A DNA stretch of 64,000 nucleotides from Ulva prolifera (lineage: Eukaryota > Chlorophyta > Ulvophyceae > Ulvales > Ulvaceae), in the NCBI GenBank assembly GCA_023078555.1, contig CM041196.1, positions 4,340,001-4,404,000 of the forward strand, given 5' to 3'. Positions 34,143-46,318 of the stretch are shown here, in pieces. Each line of letters begins with the position of its first letter. Within the stretch, counting starts at the first letter, position 1. Both the position numbers and the translations under genes were made by a program. The notes beneath the pieces were generated by a model. The model was not told where the DNA came from and did not search any database. It was given only the letters and a program-made list of their open reading frames with translations.

Positions 34143-35603
34143 ATGCTGCACATGGACATCGTGCAGGAGCGGCTCGAGCGCGAGCACAACCTGTCGCTCA
34201 TCATGTCGGCGCCAACCGTCGTGTACCGCTGCACGACGACCAAGGGCGAGACGATCGAGGTGAGCAACCCCGCCGCGCTGCCCGACGCGAGCGTGCGCGA
34301 CAGCATCGCGGAGCCCTTCGTCAAGATGGAGATCATCACGCCCAGCGACTACAACGGCACGATCATGGACCTCTGCCAGGCCCGCCGCGGTGCGTGCTGC
34401 GTGCTGTGCTGCGTGCTGTGCTGCGTGCTGGGCGCCTGCTAGCCGGGGTGCTGTGTTCTGACACCGTGTGCATTTGCTGGGGTCTGGGGAGCCGCCGTCG
34501 CGTGCTGTGCATGCTGCGTGTGCCGTGGACCCAGGTGTGGCTTCAGCGGTGCGTTTCAGCGCTCCCATGGCGGAATCGCATTCCCTGCGCTCAAAAAGAC
34601 CAAAAACGATGTGTCAACAGACGAGGGTGCACCGAGGCGGATTGTGTGTGTGTGTGCGCTTGCAGGGGTGTACGTGAACATGCAGTTCCTGACGCCGGAG
34701 CGCACGACGCTGACGTATGAGATGCCGCTCGCGGAGGTCGTGACTGACTTCTTCGACGAGCTCAAGAGCCGCAGCAAGGGCTACGCGTCCATGGAGTACC
34801 AGCCACTGGAGTACCGCGTCGAGGACCTCGTGCGCCTCGACGTCAAGATCAACGGCGACCTCGCCGAGCCCCTCGCGACGATCTGCCACCGGTGCGTGGC
34901 CGCTGCGTGTGCTGTGCATGCTGTGCGCGCCGTGGTGCCGGGACCTGGCCTGGATGTGTGACGGCAGCTTGGAAGGCGTTGGAGCATTCCCGGGCTTACA
35001 TGTGTGAGATGGAGGGCAGGTGGGCGGCCGCGCAGAGCGCAGCCTGGGGCTGCCGAGGCGGCCGCATAGCAGCGTCAGCCTGTGTGCTGTGCTGGACTGA
35101 ATCGCAGCTCGCCGCCGTCAGTGTGTTATCAGCGCAGGCCGGGTCGGTGAAACAACAGAGTGCGCGCGTGTGCGGTGTATCAACCAGGGGGCCTGGACTC
35201 GGGACCGGGGGGGAGGGGCGCTGAGCGTCTCGGTTGATCGCTCTTGTCCACATGGCGGGTGCCCTCGCATGCACCATGCATGCATACTCGCAGAGGGGCG
35301 GTGTGGTGCAGGGACGCGGCGTATAAGGTCGGCTGCGGGCTGACAGCGAAGCTGAAGGAGCTCATCCCGCGGCAGCAGTTCAAGGTGCCGATCCAGGCGG
35401 CGATCGGCACGAAGGTCATCGCGAGCCAGTCGCTGCCGGCGATGCGCAAGGACGTGCTCGCGAAGTGCTACGGCGGCGACATCACGCGCAAGAAGAAGCT
35501 GCTCGCGAAGCAGGCGGAGGGCAAGAAGCGCATGAAGGCGATCGGCCGCGTCAACATCCCGCAGGAGGCCTTCATGGCCGTGCTCAAGGTCAACAAGGAC
35601 TAG
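31909..35603 (+). CDS. lepA: Plastid translation factor LepA / elongation factor 4, nuclear-encoded
   Basis: Ribosome-associated GTPase of the EF4/LepA family, which acts on stalled or mistranslocated organellar ribosomes. Exons: 31909-32106, 32177-32251, 32355-32536, 32717-33452, 34098-34389, 34666-34891 and 35312-35603, giving 666 residues in one frame. Residues 1 to about 45 are basic and Ser/Ala-rich ([20 protein letters not shown]...), like a plastid transit peptide. All G motifs are visible: AHIDHGKST (G1, about 79-87), RGITIK (G2), DTPGHVD (G3), NKID (G4) and SAKTG (G5). Domain II follows, then [20 protein letters not shown] and the LepA-specific C-terminal domain [20 protein letters not shown] to [14 protein letters not shown]. 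Plastid rather than mitochondrial location is inferred from the leader only. Confidence 0.95.
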
Positions 35604-36236
35604 GGCTGCCGCGGCGGCGTGGCTTGGTGCCGGGGGTGCTGAGCTTGCGTGGAGGTGGTCGCTGCACTGTGGGGTTGTGGCGGCTGGCTTGGGGGGGAGG
35701 CGCAAGTGCAGGCGAGGTGGGGCAGAGATTTTGGCCGGCCGATTGATGTGTGAGCTGGCGTGTGCTTGATCCAGTAACTTCCAATGTATGCGTTGTAACG
35801 GATGTGTGTCTCGAAAGTGGTGGATGAGCAATCGCTTGCTGAAACTTGTCGTAGCACCCTTCGACTTTGCAGGAGCAATAGGTGGATGCTCTTCATGATT
35901 TGATGCGCTGTGCAGCACAGCAGGGGCATCATGGAAGGTGCGTATCACCTAGTTGCGTCGTTCGCGAGTCGTTGCTTCGTGTGGCCTAGGGGCATCGGCT
36001 GAGTTCTGTAGCCGTTGGGGCTGGTTGGATTTCAGAGTGTGCGCAGGACAAGTGGCTGGATAAATCTGCCGCTGTTATTACATTTACGACAAGTCAGTGG
36101 GTGGAGTTTGTCCGAGCTTGGCTATGGTGTGTCATCGTCCTCGGTGATTTGAAACTTGAACAAGCGCATTGGGCGCTGCGACGTCCTCAACTGATGCGAC
36201 CCCCCTCCAGTCACCTCGACATCACATATTATCATC
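35604..36236. other. Spacer between LepA and the methyltransferase gene
   Basis: LepA 3' UTR (G-rich) and the upstream region of the next gene. No frame of interest. Confidence 0.4.
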
Positions 36237-39200
36237 ATGATGACTGAATCTGCCTCGGCGGATGCAAAACCACCGAAGGATGAGAGCGAGCGATCGCGAC
36301 CGGCAAGGGAAGACATTCCCGTTCAGGATGTGGTGCAGAGCTTCGATGACATGGGATCCCAAGTCGTATGGATCGGAGGGTACCCCAGGTCCTGACTCTG
36401 TCTCCCTTGGATCTGCTGGAGCGCAAAGGGATTGATCGCCTCTGAACCTGTCTCCTGGCTGCATCGCGCCTCGGCAGGGCTGCTCAGCCAAGAGCGTCGT
36501 CCTGTTCCACCTTCACATCACACGGCGTGTTCATCTTTTTTCTCATCTATCTCATTGCTAGACCTGTCGTCATGAGGTGTGTTGGCGCAGGGATGTAGCT
36601 GCTGCGGACATCGAGGCTGGCTTGTGGGGTCAGTTTCCAGAGGCCATGAGAATAGAGGTCCTGGGCTTCACAAGCCCAAAGGTCGCTGCAAAGTATCCTG
36701 AGGGATCCAAGGTGTGTGCCTGCGCTGATGTGCCCCAAGGCCACGCCTCGCCTTGTCACGCTAAAGCCAAAGACAAGGAAACAGATCCTCCACACAGGTG
36801 TCGACAACCTGCCTGCAAGCAGCACTGCCTTACATGAAGTCGCACCCATGCAGCACCGAGGATGCGCGCTACTAGCCTGTACAGGGGTCGGAGCTGCCCA
36901 ACAGGCAGCCGTTGCCTTGCACAAAGCCAGCTTCCGTGGAGAGCACACTCTGATCGCAGCACCCACGTCCAAGATCCCCCCGAATTGGGACGAGACGCTG
37001 TACGGTGCGTCCCCCTCTTCTGCAGCCTCTGCGCCTGATTCAATAGATCAGGAAGGCATGCATGCGCTTGCAGTCTCATTGCACACGTCTAGCGGAGAGG
37101 GGACGGCTGGCATGCACGGCACACCGCTGAAGACGTCTTCAAAACGGCTGCATGGTACTCAAGAGAGCCTTCTGAACCTGTGTGGCGCAGAACGGCCGCA
37201 GCGTGAAGCTGTGTGCAGCTCGTTCTTGCCCTGTTTTGCCAGGCACCTGCACACCCAGACTGCGCACCCCCATGCGTGTGTGATATTCACAGGGGCAGGG
37301 CTGTAGCCTTTAAGCAATTGGAGTGCACACCACATCCAAACGTCTGCCTTCATGCACTGCACTTCACAGTGTGCCTCTCGTGCAGCTGAACCAGCTGGAA
37401 TTCAAAATTTCAAACTGTTTCCAGTTGGTCTGATTAGGAAATAAGAAAGTTCTTCTGCTGCAGCCGCCCTTTAATCCCACATCAATGCCACCCACGCCAC
37501 GATGTGTTTCATGCCGGGCGAAAAGCACTCTTGAAGGATTCGCTGACATCACTCGACGCCCATGAGTGTAATCTGATAGTAGCCTTCACACATGCCGCGT
37601 GGCCATCTGGCCACACAGCTGGGATCACTGCTGCACGCTGACTCGAGGCCGAGAGGTTGTATGAACGAGCAGTGTCAGGGTGCCCCGCTGGGTGCCCCGC
37701 CCGCTGTGCATGCTGCGCCGCGTCGCAGGGGCATGCAGCTTGCAGCCGCCACAGCCCCTGCTGTGCCCGGACATGCATGCATGCATGCATACATCTGTTC
37801 GCATCAGGAAGTGCGGTTGGAAGCAGGGGCTGCTGGCAACCGTGCCATGGCCTCCAGATCTCTTGTTATCCTGACAAGGTGTTTATTTTGTCACAATGCA
37901 TGCACTTCCAGCGGGGAGGAGCAAAGCAGCGGGCAGGCCGATCTCTCCAGCCACAAACAGTATGCATGCATCTCACGGCCACACGGTGCTTGCGCCTGGG
38001 TTACGTACTTTTGGTGGCAATGCTGCGTAGACTTCCTCGGCGCTCTGCCATTCACGGGTCCGGGCTCTCGCGGTTCACCCTCATGCATGTGTGCTTCCCT
38101 CACGTCACGGGCGCGGTGCCTGCGTAGTGCCGGGGGAGGTGCTGGCGGAGCGCAAGCGCAAGGCCGCGGAGCGCGCGGAGCGCTCGCAGCACCGCAGCCG
38201 CCGCCGCCTGCGGCAGAGCACAGCACACCAGGCCAGCGTGCACGCCGCACTCGCGCGCCTGCCGCCGCCGGGCGGCGCTGCCATCGCCTCCGCGTTCCAG
38301 CCCATCAACGCCGCCACCGTGCGTCCCCCGCCCCGCATCTCCACGCTTGCATTCCCGCCTTCCATGCTGTGGAGCGCTGGAGCCTGTTCAATACGCTGCT
38401 GCTGTGAGCTGGCCCGGGCCATGGCCACCAGGGTCCAAGTAGTGGCCGATTATTGCAGGGGCGGGCCGCGGACGAGCTGGAGGCGTGGCTGAGGGGTGTG
38501 CCGTGGGCCGAGATGCCGGAGCAGTGCCGCCCGGACACCGACTTCAAAGACGCAGACTCGGAGCGGCAGCGCCTGCGCGCCCTCCGCAAGCTCGACCAGG
38601 CACGGCCCCCATGCTACCACCCCCATGCTGTTGCCGCCATGCTGCCGCTGTGACTCTCCCAGGTACCACTGAATCTTCTGCCTCGTGGGGCCCTGCATCT
38701 AGGATATGTGCTGCAATGCACCGGAAGCACGCTTTCCTCATGCTGCACGGCTCGCTGCAGGTGCGGTGCAGTGCAGGGCGGTGTGCTCTCATGGGGGGTC
38801 TCATGCGGGGCCAGTGTGTTTCGTTGTGCACGCGGCGCACCCCCGCCAGCATTCCACGCTCATGCCTTTCGGCAATCGATTGCGTCCCGCGTACGTCAAG
38901 GTTAGTCACCACAGGCTCATCATTACGTGACCTCGGCGAGGAACCGGATCGGATATCGTATGCTCAACTTCCAGATCACAGAAGGCTTGCAATTGCAGGT
39001 GGAGAGCTTTGCGTTGGTGTTGGCTCAGATTCTCCCCCTGGCCAGCCTCCCGCCCTCCGCACACCCTCCTGTGGACACCTGCGGCGATGCCGACGGCGCG
39101 GCGTGCCACATGCGCGGCGGGCGCGTCCCGGCGGCGCCGCCTACCCCCGACGGCACAACGACCTGCGCAGACCCTGCTGCCGCGCCGCGGCGGCTGCGGG

Positions 39201-41654
39201 TGGTGGACTTTGGCTGCGGCAGCGGCAACCTCGCGCTGCCGCTCGCGTTTGCGTTCCCGGCGCTCGGCGTGTGCGGGGTGGACATGAAGGCCGAGGCGAT
39301 CGAGCGGCTGCGGGGCCGCGCGGCCGCCTCCGGCCTCTCCGCCGTGTCGGCGCGGACATGCATGATCGAGGACTTCCAGTGCGCCTCTGTGTCTTTTGAG
39401 CCATGATACTTGTCTTCAATATGTCCTCTGTGTCACTGAAGTGGGGGGGTGAGAGGCGGTCGCAGCCCCGCCTCACGGCAGTTGCACTGCTCCAGAGTAG
39501 TAACGATCGCGATAGTTTCACTGCGAGGCGTGCCCACGCTACACTTGGGGGTCCGCATTTTGTGACTGAAAGCAGTAGGTTCTGGCAGTGCGGAGTGGAC
39601 GCCCGGGCCCCCCACTGCGGAGTGCATCAAGTTAAAGTGCATCACCTGATCGGTCCGGGGGGTGCACTGTACAAGCAAGCAGCACACAGCATTCGCCCAG
39701 CACCACACTATTCTTAGGTGGTTTACCCCTTTGGCATATGTATGCATGATTACATAGCCGTATCCATTTGGACATTGACAACTCCGAAATCCGGGAAATC
39801 CGGGATGTGGTCCCGTAAATTCAGAGTTGTCAATATCCTTCCAGGACTCGGCTCAGTAAACTTAAGGTTACTTTACTTTGCTCTTACGAGAGGGCTAGAG
39901 TGTGATGAGCTGACACTCGGGCATGCTTTCGCACCATCTGACTGCCGCATCGAGATCTCGGAATTCTAAACAGCAGGCATGCACGCATGCATGTGGCCGT
40001 GCTGCCGCAGCGCAGCACACAGCGTGCCGTCGCCTCCATCGACTCCGTCACCCTGCGTGATGGGGGGCCCGCCGTGGCTGCAGGGAGGCGTGTGACGTCG
40101 TGCTGGCGCTGCATGCATGCGGCAACGCGACGGACGCGGCGCTCCTGCACGCGCACCGCCACCGCGCCGCCTTCATCGTCAGCCCCTGCTGCGTCGGCAA
40201 ACTCAAGTTCTCCACCGGCCTCGCCGCCGGCGGCGCCCCCAGCGGCGTGTGCGAGGCGTGCGGGGCTCCGGACTCTGAGCCTGCCGCCCGCTGCCCAGAC
40301 GCCGCGGCGGCGCCTGGTGAAGAAGGTGCGAACACTCACGGATAGCTCGTGGGGCGCTGTGCGGCATGGAAGCTCGGCGTGCAATCATGCATGCATGATG
40401 GTGCACATGCATGATGGGGCACACCAGTATTGCTAAACTGCCAGCTTCTGCCCTCAGCACGTCTGTGCCTCGCTGTGCTGGTCTGTGCTGGTCTGTTTGA
40501 CCCTGTAGCCCGGTGTTGAAAGCACACACGCAGCCGGGGGTATGTACCACTTACACACCACATGCATGCCCTCGCTCGCTGGCAACATGCCAATGGTCTG
40601 ATTTCTCATGCACCCGCCCAGAATGGTTTCTGCGCCTGACTTGTGAGGCCTGGGCCCATAGAGGCCTTGGGGTGGCTACAGGGGTAGCCGAGCCAGATAT
40701 CGCGCAGCAGCCGGCCGATGCTGCGACCGAGAATCCAGCCGCGCCGGCGGATGCAGGCGGGGGTGAGGGGTGCGCGGGGGATCTAGAGCTGCGGCACCCG
40801 CGCAGTCGCTGGATGCGGCAGGCGCTGCGCAGCGCGGCCGACTTTGTCGCGCTCGCGCGTGCCGCGGACATCAGCCACGTGGAGCAGCACAGCGCGCCGG
40901 AGCTCGCCGTCGCTGCCAAGGCACGCCGCCTGCTGCTGCTGCTCTGTGTTCATGCATGCAGCCCATGAATGCATGCCACGCACGGCCGCGGCTGCTGGCT
41001 GTGCTGCGCCGGCGTCGTGCACAGCGGTGCTGGGCGCGGTGACGCATCAAGTCCATGAGTTGCCTTGTTTTGATGGTGCTCGGCACGTTGCACAAAACAA
41101 TTTACACCAGCTTGCCGACTTGATCGGGCCGGTCAATGAAGCACTGCTATGCACGTGCAGCTGCGCAGCATGTGTGCTTCGAAGCCGGTCGGAGCACACA
41201 TGCAGAACGTCTGCAGCGCTGTATGCACCTCGTTGAAGCCTGGGTGCTCAGGGAAGCTGCGTCGGTCGACACGGCCCTGCATTGCACGATTTGTGCCCAC
41301 AGCTGAGGACTTGCGCAGTACACCAACATAAACGCAGTCCACGCGGGCCGGCGACGTGCCTGGCAATGCTGTCAACATGAATGGCCGACAGCTGCATGCA
41401 TACGCGCACACCAGGTTGCTGCGGCATGTAGTGAAAGAGTGCCAGGGGTGTCACGGCCGGGGGGTGTCATGCGTGCAGCATGGGTGCAGGCGAACATCGA
41501 GATGGACCGCGCGATGGCGGCCGCGGAGGCGGGGTACTCCGTGGCCGTGGTAAAGCTGCGCACGCCGGGGCTGACGACCAAGGCCGACGTCATCGTCGGC
41601 GTCCCCCGCGAGCGCATCGGCGCACCGTTTCGCTGGCCCTGGCGGAATTCTTAA
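36237..41654 (+). CDS. GSTCD-like SAM-dependent methyltransferase
   Basis: Predicted class I SAM methyltransferase of the GSTCD/Methyltransf_32 type; substrate unknown. Proposed exons: 36237-36379, 36591-36711, 36905-37004, 38128-38318, 38459-38599, 38999-39378, 40084-40325, 40682-40920 and 41490-41654, about 573 residues with consistent phases. The N-terminal third (FPEAMRIEVLGFTSPKVAAK, then a Lys/Arg-rich helix) is not a recognised enzyme domain. Motif I is LRVVDFGCGSGNLALPLAF (about 298-316), followed by VCGVDMKAEAIERL. Then come DVVLALHACGNATDAAL and VSPCCVGKLKFS, diagnostic for this family, and ANIEMDRAMAAAEAGY near the C-terminus. Two introns appear to use GC donors (38600 and 40921). 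Exon 8 could instead start at 40757. The first three exons are joined by phase only and are less certain. Confidence 0.82.
37781..37797. repeat. (CATG/TGCA)n microsatellite in a methyltransferase intron
   Basis: Four consecutive CATG-type units of the palindromic TGCATGCA repeat. The same short palindrome recurs in many introns here, for example 58514-58526, 40976-40980 and 60778-60790. Confidence 0.7.
39717..39893 (+). repeat. Dispersed foldback repeat, copy 1 (in methyltransferase intron)
   Basis: It begins GGTGGTTTACCCCTTTGGCA and ends near TTACTTTACTTT. It matches the reverse strand of 49025-49123. Internally, AGCCGTATCCATTTGGACAT to TGACAACTCCGAA is the inverted copy of TTCAGAGTTGTCAATATCC downstream, so the unit can fold into a hairpin. 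It has no coding capacity. A short non-autonomous element is likely; family unknown. Confidence 0.7.
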
Positions 41655-42147
41655 GAACGCCGCGTCTTGACGTAGCGTCTTGACGCGGCGTTTGTGCCGT
41701 GCAGAAGGCATGCGTGGCCGCATTTAGTTCAACTGGATCAGTTGGTGTAGCCACCGCTTCTGAGCTCGGGCCGCAATGGCTTCACATCTTAAACGAACGT
41801 TCAAGATGTACGTGGTGCTGTCGGTATTGACGGCGGTGGTTGTTACACCCATAGCGCTTCGCTCCGCTGGCTGGGCCGTCGACGATTAGGCAGTGTGTAG
41901 TTATGAAAGATTTGGGTGAGGCTTCTTTATTGTGGGCATGCCCGAGGCGAGGGCGATGTTCGGTGCAGACGTGGCCACAGGGGTGATGACCTGCATTCGA
42001 AACACCTGTGCAGTGCTCACACAAACATCAGCATACTGGAAGCATCTGCATCCACTAGCGTTTAGAAATTAGGCCTGAGTTTTTGCCACAAGTTTGTGCG
42101 TTGTAGCCTCCTTCAGTTGCCAGCTATTTTAGAATAATTGTGCAACC
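41655..42147. other. Spacer between the methyltransferase and FKBP genes
   Basis: It contains short direct repeats just after the methyltransferase stop (CGTCTTGACG repeated near 41663-41687). The rest is 3' UTR and the FKBP 5' region. No gene is supported. Confidence 0.4.
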
Positions 42148-43628
42148 ATGTCTGCAACAGCGAGCCACAAATCTGGGTTCTCGTGCGCGCGCAGGCTTTC
42201 AAGCACACGCCGCGTTCACATTCATGCTTGTCGACCGGATAACTTATCTGAACAGGCTGCACCCGATCTAGCGCTGTCGCGTCGAGAAGCTGTAGGACAA
42301 GGCCTGGCAGTGTGCATCGGCCTAGCCTGCACGGAAGCTGTGTTTCCCGACGTCGCCGTTGCGGCAGATGGCAAAGACTTCGTTACATTACCATCGGGAT
42401 TAAAAGTACTGGATATCAGGTGCGATCAGGTCGGGGTCTACAACGCAGTACTGTGCACTGCTCTAGCGCCCCGCGATCGAACACATGCATCAACCTTGTC
42501 CATGCGCATGCAGTAAGCTTACAGGCATTGCATGTTAGCTGTGGAATGGATCGAGATGGCTAGCCAGGACGGGCCGCAACGTTCAGGCTTGACATGCAGG
42601 GACGGAACTGGGGCATCGCCTGGCACAGGTGACACGGTGCGCACCAACCACATCTCTGTCAACACATCTACTGGCAATAGCTCTACATTGTTATGGTTCC
42701 TGTTGATTGTTCGTCCTGACTGCCAGGCCTTGGCTCTCAGGGAGAACTGAGATGGCAAAGGCAGTTCAACCACACCCCAGTGGTCTGCAGGTGGAGGTGC
42801 ACTGGTCAGGATACACAGCAGGATACCAAGGCAAGCGCATAGACAACACGTCCGTGCGCGACGAGCCGTACCGCTTCCAAGTCGGATCTGGCCAGGTGTG
42901 CCTGCCTTGAGTGTGGCACCGTGCTACCTGTGTGCCACCCCATCACAAAGACACACACACCAACTTAGCAATGACATCCGCAACCTAACGTGTCATCTGG
43001 GTGGCTTGTGAACTTTACAACCGCTACGTGCCAGGCTTGAAGCCCTGTTGGGTCCATGCCTGTGGCCGTCTCCCATTCAATGGCCATATCGCCAAATGGG
43101 CAGCAGAGCACCCTGGGCGCCCCAGCCCTACACACGGCGCCCCTCACTCCCCTGCAGCCGTTCTGTCATTCCGAAATCCGCGCAGCACTATGTCGTGGCC
43201 TGAACGGAGCACATCACAGTGCAGCGCAGTCAGCATGGCCCCCCCCCCCCCCCCCCCCCCCCTCCACTGTTGTAATTTGTGATATGACCGCTATGCAACT
43301 AGTCATAACACACACACACACACACACGGCGCAGGCGATCGGCGCCTTTGACGAGGCCGTCCGCGGCATGCGCGTCGGCGGCATCCGCCGCGTGGAGGTG
43401 CTCGGCGCAGTGCCGGAGCTCGGGTACGCGCGCGACCGCCGCGAGCGCTTCACCGACGACCTCGTCTCCGCCGACCTCAAGCTCTACCGCTACCGCCGCG
43501 GCCCCCAGCCCGTGGAGCTCGGCGGCCAGCGCGCCCTCGACTTCGTACTCGACAACCCCACCCTCCGCGACTTCAACCGCAACCTCGTGTTTGACATCAA
43601 GCTCCTCGCCGTGCGCTCGCCGCAGTAG
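42148..43628 (+). CDS. Thylakoid-lumen FKBP-type peptidyl-prolyl isomerase
   Basis: Predicted lumenal immunophilin of 235 residues. Exons: 42148-42419, 42600-42636 (37 nt), 42791-42895 and 43335-43628. The leader is bipartite: a basic Ser/Arg transit peptide, then SRREAVGQGLAVCIGLACTE with a twin-arginine and an AVAA cleavage site near residue 75. That predicts Tat-dependent import into the thylakoid lumen. The FKBP fold is seen as LPSGLKVLDIRDGTGASPGT, TVEVHWSGY, FQVGSGQAIGAFDEAVRGMR and the final strand NLVFDIKLLAV. The usual FD of the active site and the PPELAYG motif are degenerate (PELGYA remains), so isomerase activity may be weak. It resembles the plant FKBP16/FKBP20 lumenal groups, but the subgroup is unsure. 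Intron 3 carries a poly-C run and a CA repeat. Confidence 0.9.
43239..43327 (+). repeat. Poly-C run and (CA)n microsatellite in FKBP intron 3
   Basis: About 24 consecutive C at 43239-43262 and a CA dinucleotide run at about 43309-43327, just upstream of the exon 4 acceptor at 43334. Confidence 0.85.
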
Positions 43629-46318
43629 CGCAGCACGTGCAGCACGCGCAGCACGCGCAGCGGTCTGGTGGCGGGATGATGGGGGACGGCTGCGCCTGGG
43701 GCGGGCGCCCTGGGGCATCGGTGGGCGGTGGGGGAGGTAGAAGGGTGTAGAGGGGCACCTGCTTGCTGGGGTGGTGGAGGATGGGTATCGAGGCATCGGT
43801 CGATGATGGCAACCAGCGCGGTGATGGGACGGCGTGGGCTGGGGTACCCCACGTGACCGATGGCTGCAAGGTGCTTCTGCTGCGCTGAAGCAAGGGCAGA
43901 AGGGCGTGCAGCTAGCGAGATCGCTCAGCCTGTGCCGTGTTGTGGTGTAGTGTCAGAGCTTGGACATGGCTCCAACAGACACGGCCAGTGGCTCTCCGGG
44001 ATACAGTCGCATTTCGAAGAATCTGTGCATCTCGGAGTGCGATCACGGCCAATCTGTGAGATGCGCTTCCACGCAGCTCCGTTGTGACGGCGCAGCTTGC
44101 TAGAGCAGCGTAATTTGCTGCCATTGTTGTCAGGTGGCGCAAGAGCGCCAAAGGCGGTGCACGGCACCTGCCGTGCACGCCGCAGCTGCACCTGCGGCGT
44201 GCTGCGACTGCAATCGGCCGGGTTAGTAAATAATACTGTCTGGTTTGAGTCGAATGCGCATGCTCGAATACATAGTCGTGCATGTGGAACGTCGCGATGA
44301 TGATTCATCTTTGACTGATTCTTGCCCGAGCACGTGTGGCTGCAGAGGCCGTGGCGCTCGCGATCGTGTGCGAGTGTCGAACAGAGCGGCTGACTGCATG
44401 CATCTGTAACTGCATGCAACATAACCACTGCTCGACAAGTGCACACATGATGGGAAGCGGAGGCTGGATTCCACCGACTTACTGGGCAGCAGGCATCTAT
44501 GGCGAATTTGCAGCGTTACTCGCTGGCTGTTGCTGTGCTCACCAGCCAGCCACGTATCCAGGCGAAGAAATATGTGGCGACACCACACTTATGCGCGAGC
44601 TGCAAGACCGGTCTGCGTTCCGTTCCACAGCAGTCTTCTATTCCCGCTAGCTAGACCAAATCTGTATGCTGTAAATGCGCACAGTTGAGATGCAGCACAG
44701 CAAGCTACTTGTATTGTTACAGGTTTATGCACTACACGTGACATTTTATTGATGCACAGACGGCGCTTCTGTACATCAATGGTCATGAACCTCAGGTGAT
44801 GCCATTCGCTGCAGCTGCCGCCAGGTTACCTCGTTATCTCGAGTCCTGGAGCTCTGCGCTGCTGTGTTCATGCTGTGTGCCAGCCAGCCTAGCACTGCCT
44901 GGTACTGTTACCTGAGCACGTTAGTTTAATAAGGCGAACGCCACAGGTTAACTACTTGTGTAAGCTTGACCTTTTCATCCAATCGCATCCACAGGCATAC
45001 CAAGGAACGCGATACGACCCCTAAGCAGAATTACGATGATGACATCAGTTCCAGTTGTTAACGATCCTGCTTAACCGACAGACTCGCATGAATAGATGTG
45101 CAGAGATGCTGGTGTCGGTGCCAATGTCATCCGTTCTGTGCCATGCCCAAGTGGCTCCAGGCCTGCTAGCACCGGCTTTGGGCGGGCTCGGGCTGGATCA
45201 ACATCTGGATGGGCACACGTCCTGCTGCGCTGGCAGTCACGTTCTGAACAGCATCAATTTGTCAACAATCCCTGCATGTACGGAACCTTGCTGCCCTACT
45301 CTACGGGCAGAGCTGCCCCGCATCACACTAGCACGCCCCGCTCCGTCCCACCCACACTTCAGCCACGGTCCAAGCACACACCCGGCCTATGACCGGCCGA
45401 GCGCCACCAAAAGCAACTTCAGCAAACAGCCCTGCGCCGCCCCACCAAAAACATCCACATTGGGGGCGGCGTATCACATTGAAAAGAAAGCAGTGGTCTA
45501 CATCGTAACAAGAGTGTTATCCAAAGGTCTTCAGCTCGCAGACAGCCCGAGCCAGCGCCCGGCTGCTGCTGCAGTGACGCAAGGCTGACTTCTGGTGCCT
45601 GCGCCCCGCAGAGTAGACGGCTGAGAGCCGAACGGAGGGCCCACACATCCTGACCCCGCGCCCGCGGGAGCTGCCCCCCTCCTCGTGTCTCTGCCGGCGA
45701 TCGCATGCGTGGTGTGGCGTGCTCATGAGCAGCGGCCGTTTGTCGAATGCAAGAGCAAGCACACCACAACTCCACACAACCCATTCTGCTGCTGCGGCAG
45801 CATTATTCAAACGATGATCATTTCACCCGATCACCGTCGCTCACCGCGTGCGCACGGATGCCAGGGCAGGGGACCCTGAACGCAACGCACCTCCAGACAC
45901 CCTGCCTGCCGGCAAAGCTCCCCCCCTGGACGCAGGGTTGCGGCAGAATCTCTCGCTGGGGTCGGGTGCCAGCGCGGTGGCAGCTATGTTGCCGCGGGGC
46001 GGGGCGGAGACCGGCAACCCCCTGAGAGGAAAAATGAGGCAACGGCCGCACTCGCGCAGTGGCAGAACAATCTATTTCTACGCAATCGGAGGCGCGGCTC
46101 GACAAGCCACCACCGCCCACGGCAGGGACCGCCGGAGCGCCACGTGTGGCCCCGGCCGACCCCTGCATACACCCTGACAACCCACTCCACGCATGCCTCA
46201 GCATGTGTCTCCTTCAGCGCCCCCCACACCGCTGGGCTGGACTGCACAAATCGGCACACACAGGAGCCCCCAGGACGAGTCCGGCGGCAGCCCGGCGGTT
46301 TCGGAAGGTGTGAGGAAG
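43629..46318. other. 2.7-kb spacer between convergent FKBP and RLK-C genes
   Basis: Open frames are found on both strands (longest 177 codons at 45055-45588, Pro/Ala/Ser/His-rich) but none has a recognisable domain or supporting splice context. Both flanking genes end here, so 3' UTRs account for part. I see nothing else I can support. Confidence 0.4.

Noticed and set aside
32177-35603. Bacterial contamination as the source of LepA
   Set aside because: Six GT-AG introns interrupt the gene and it has an organelle-type leader.
45055-45588. 177-codon plus-strand frame between FKBP and RLK-C
   Set aside because: No domain, no splice context; composition fits random GC-rich sequence.
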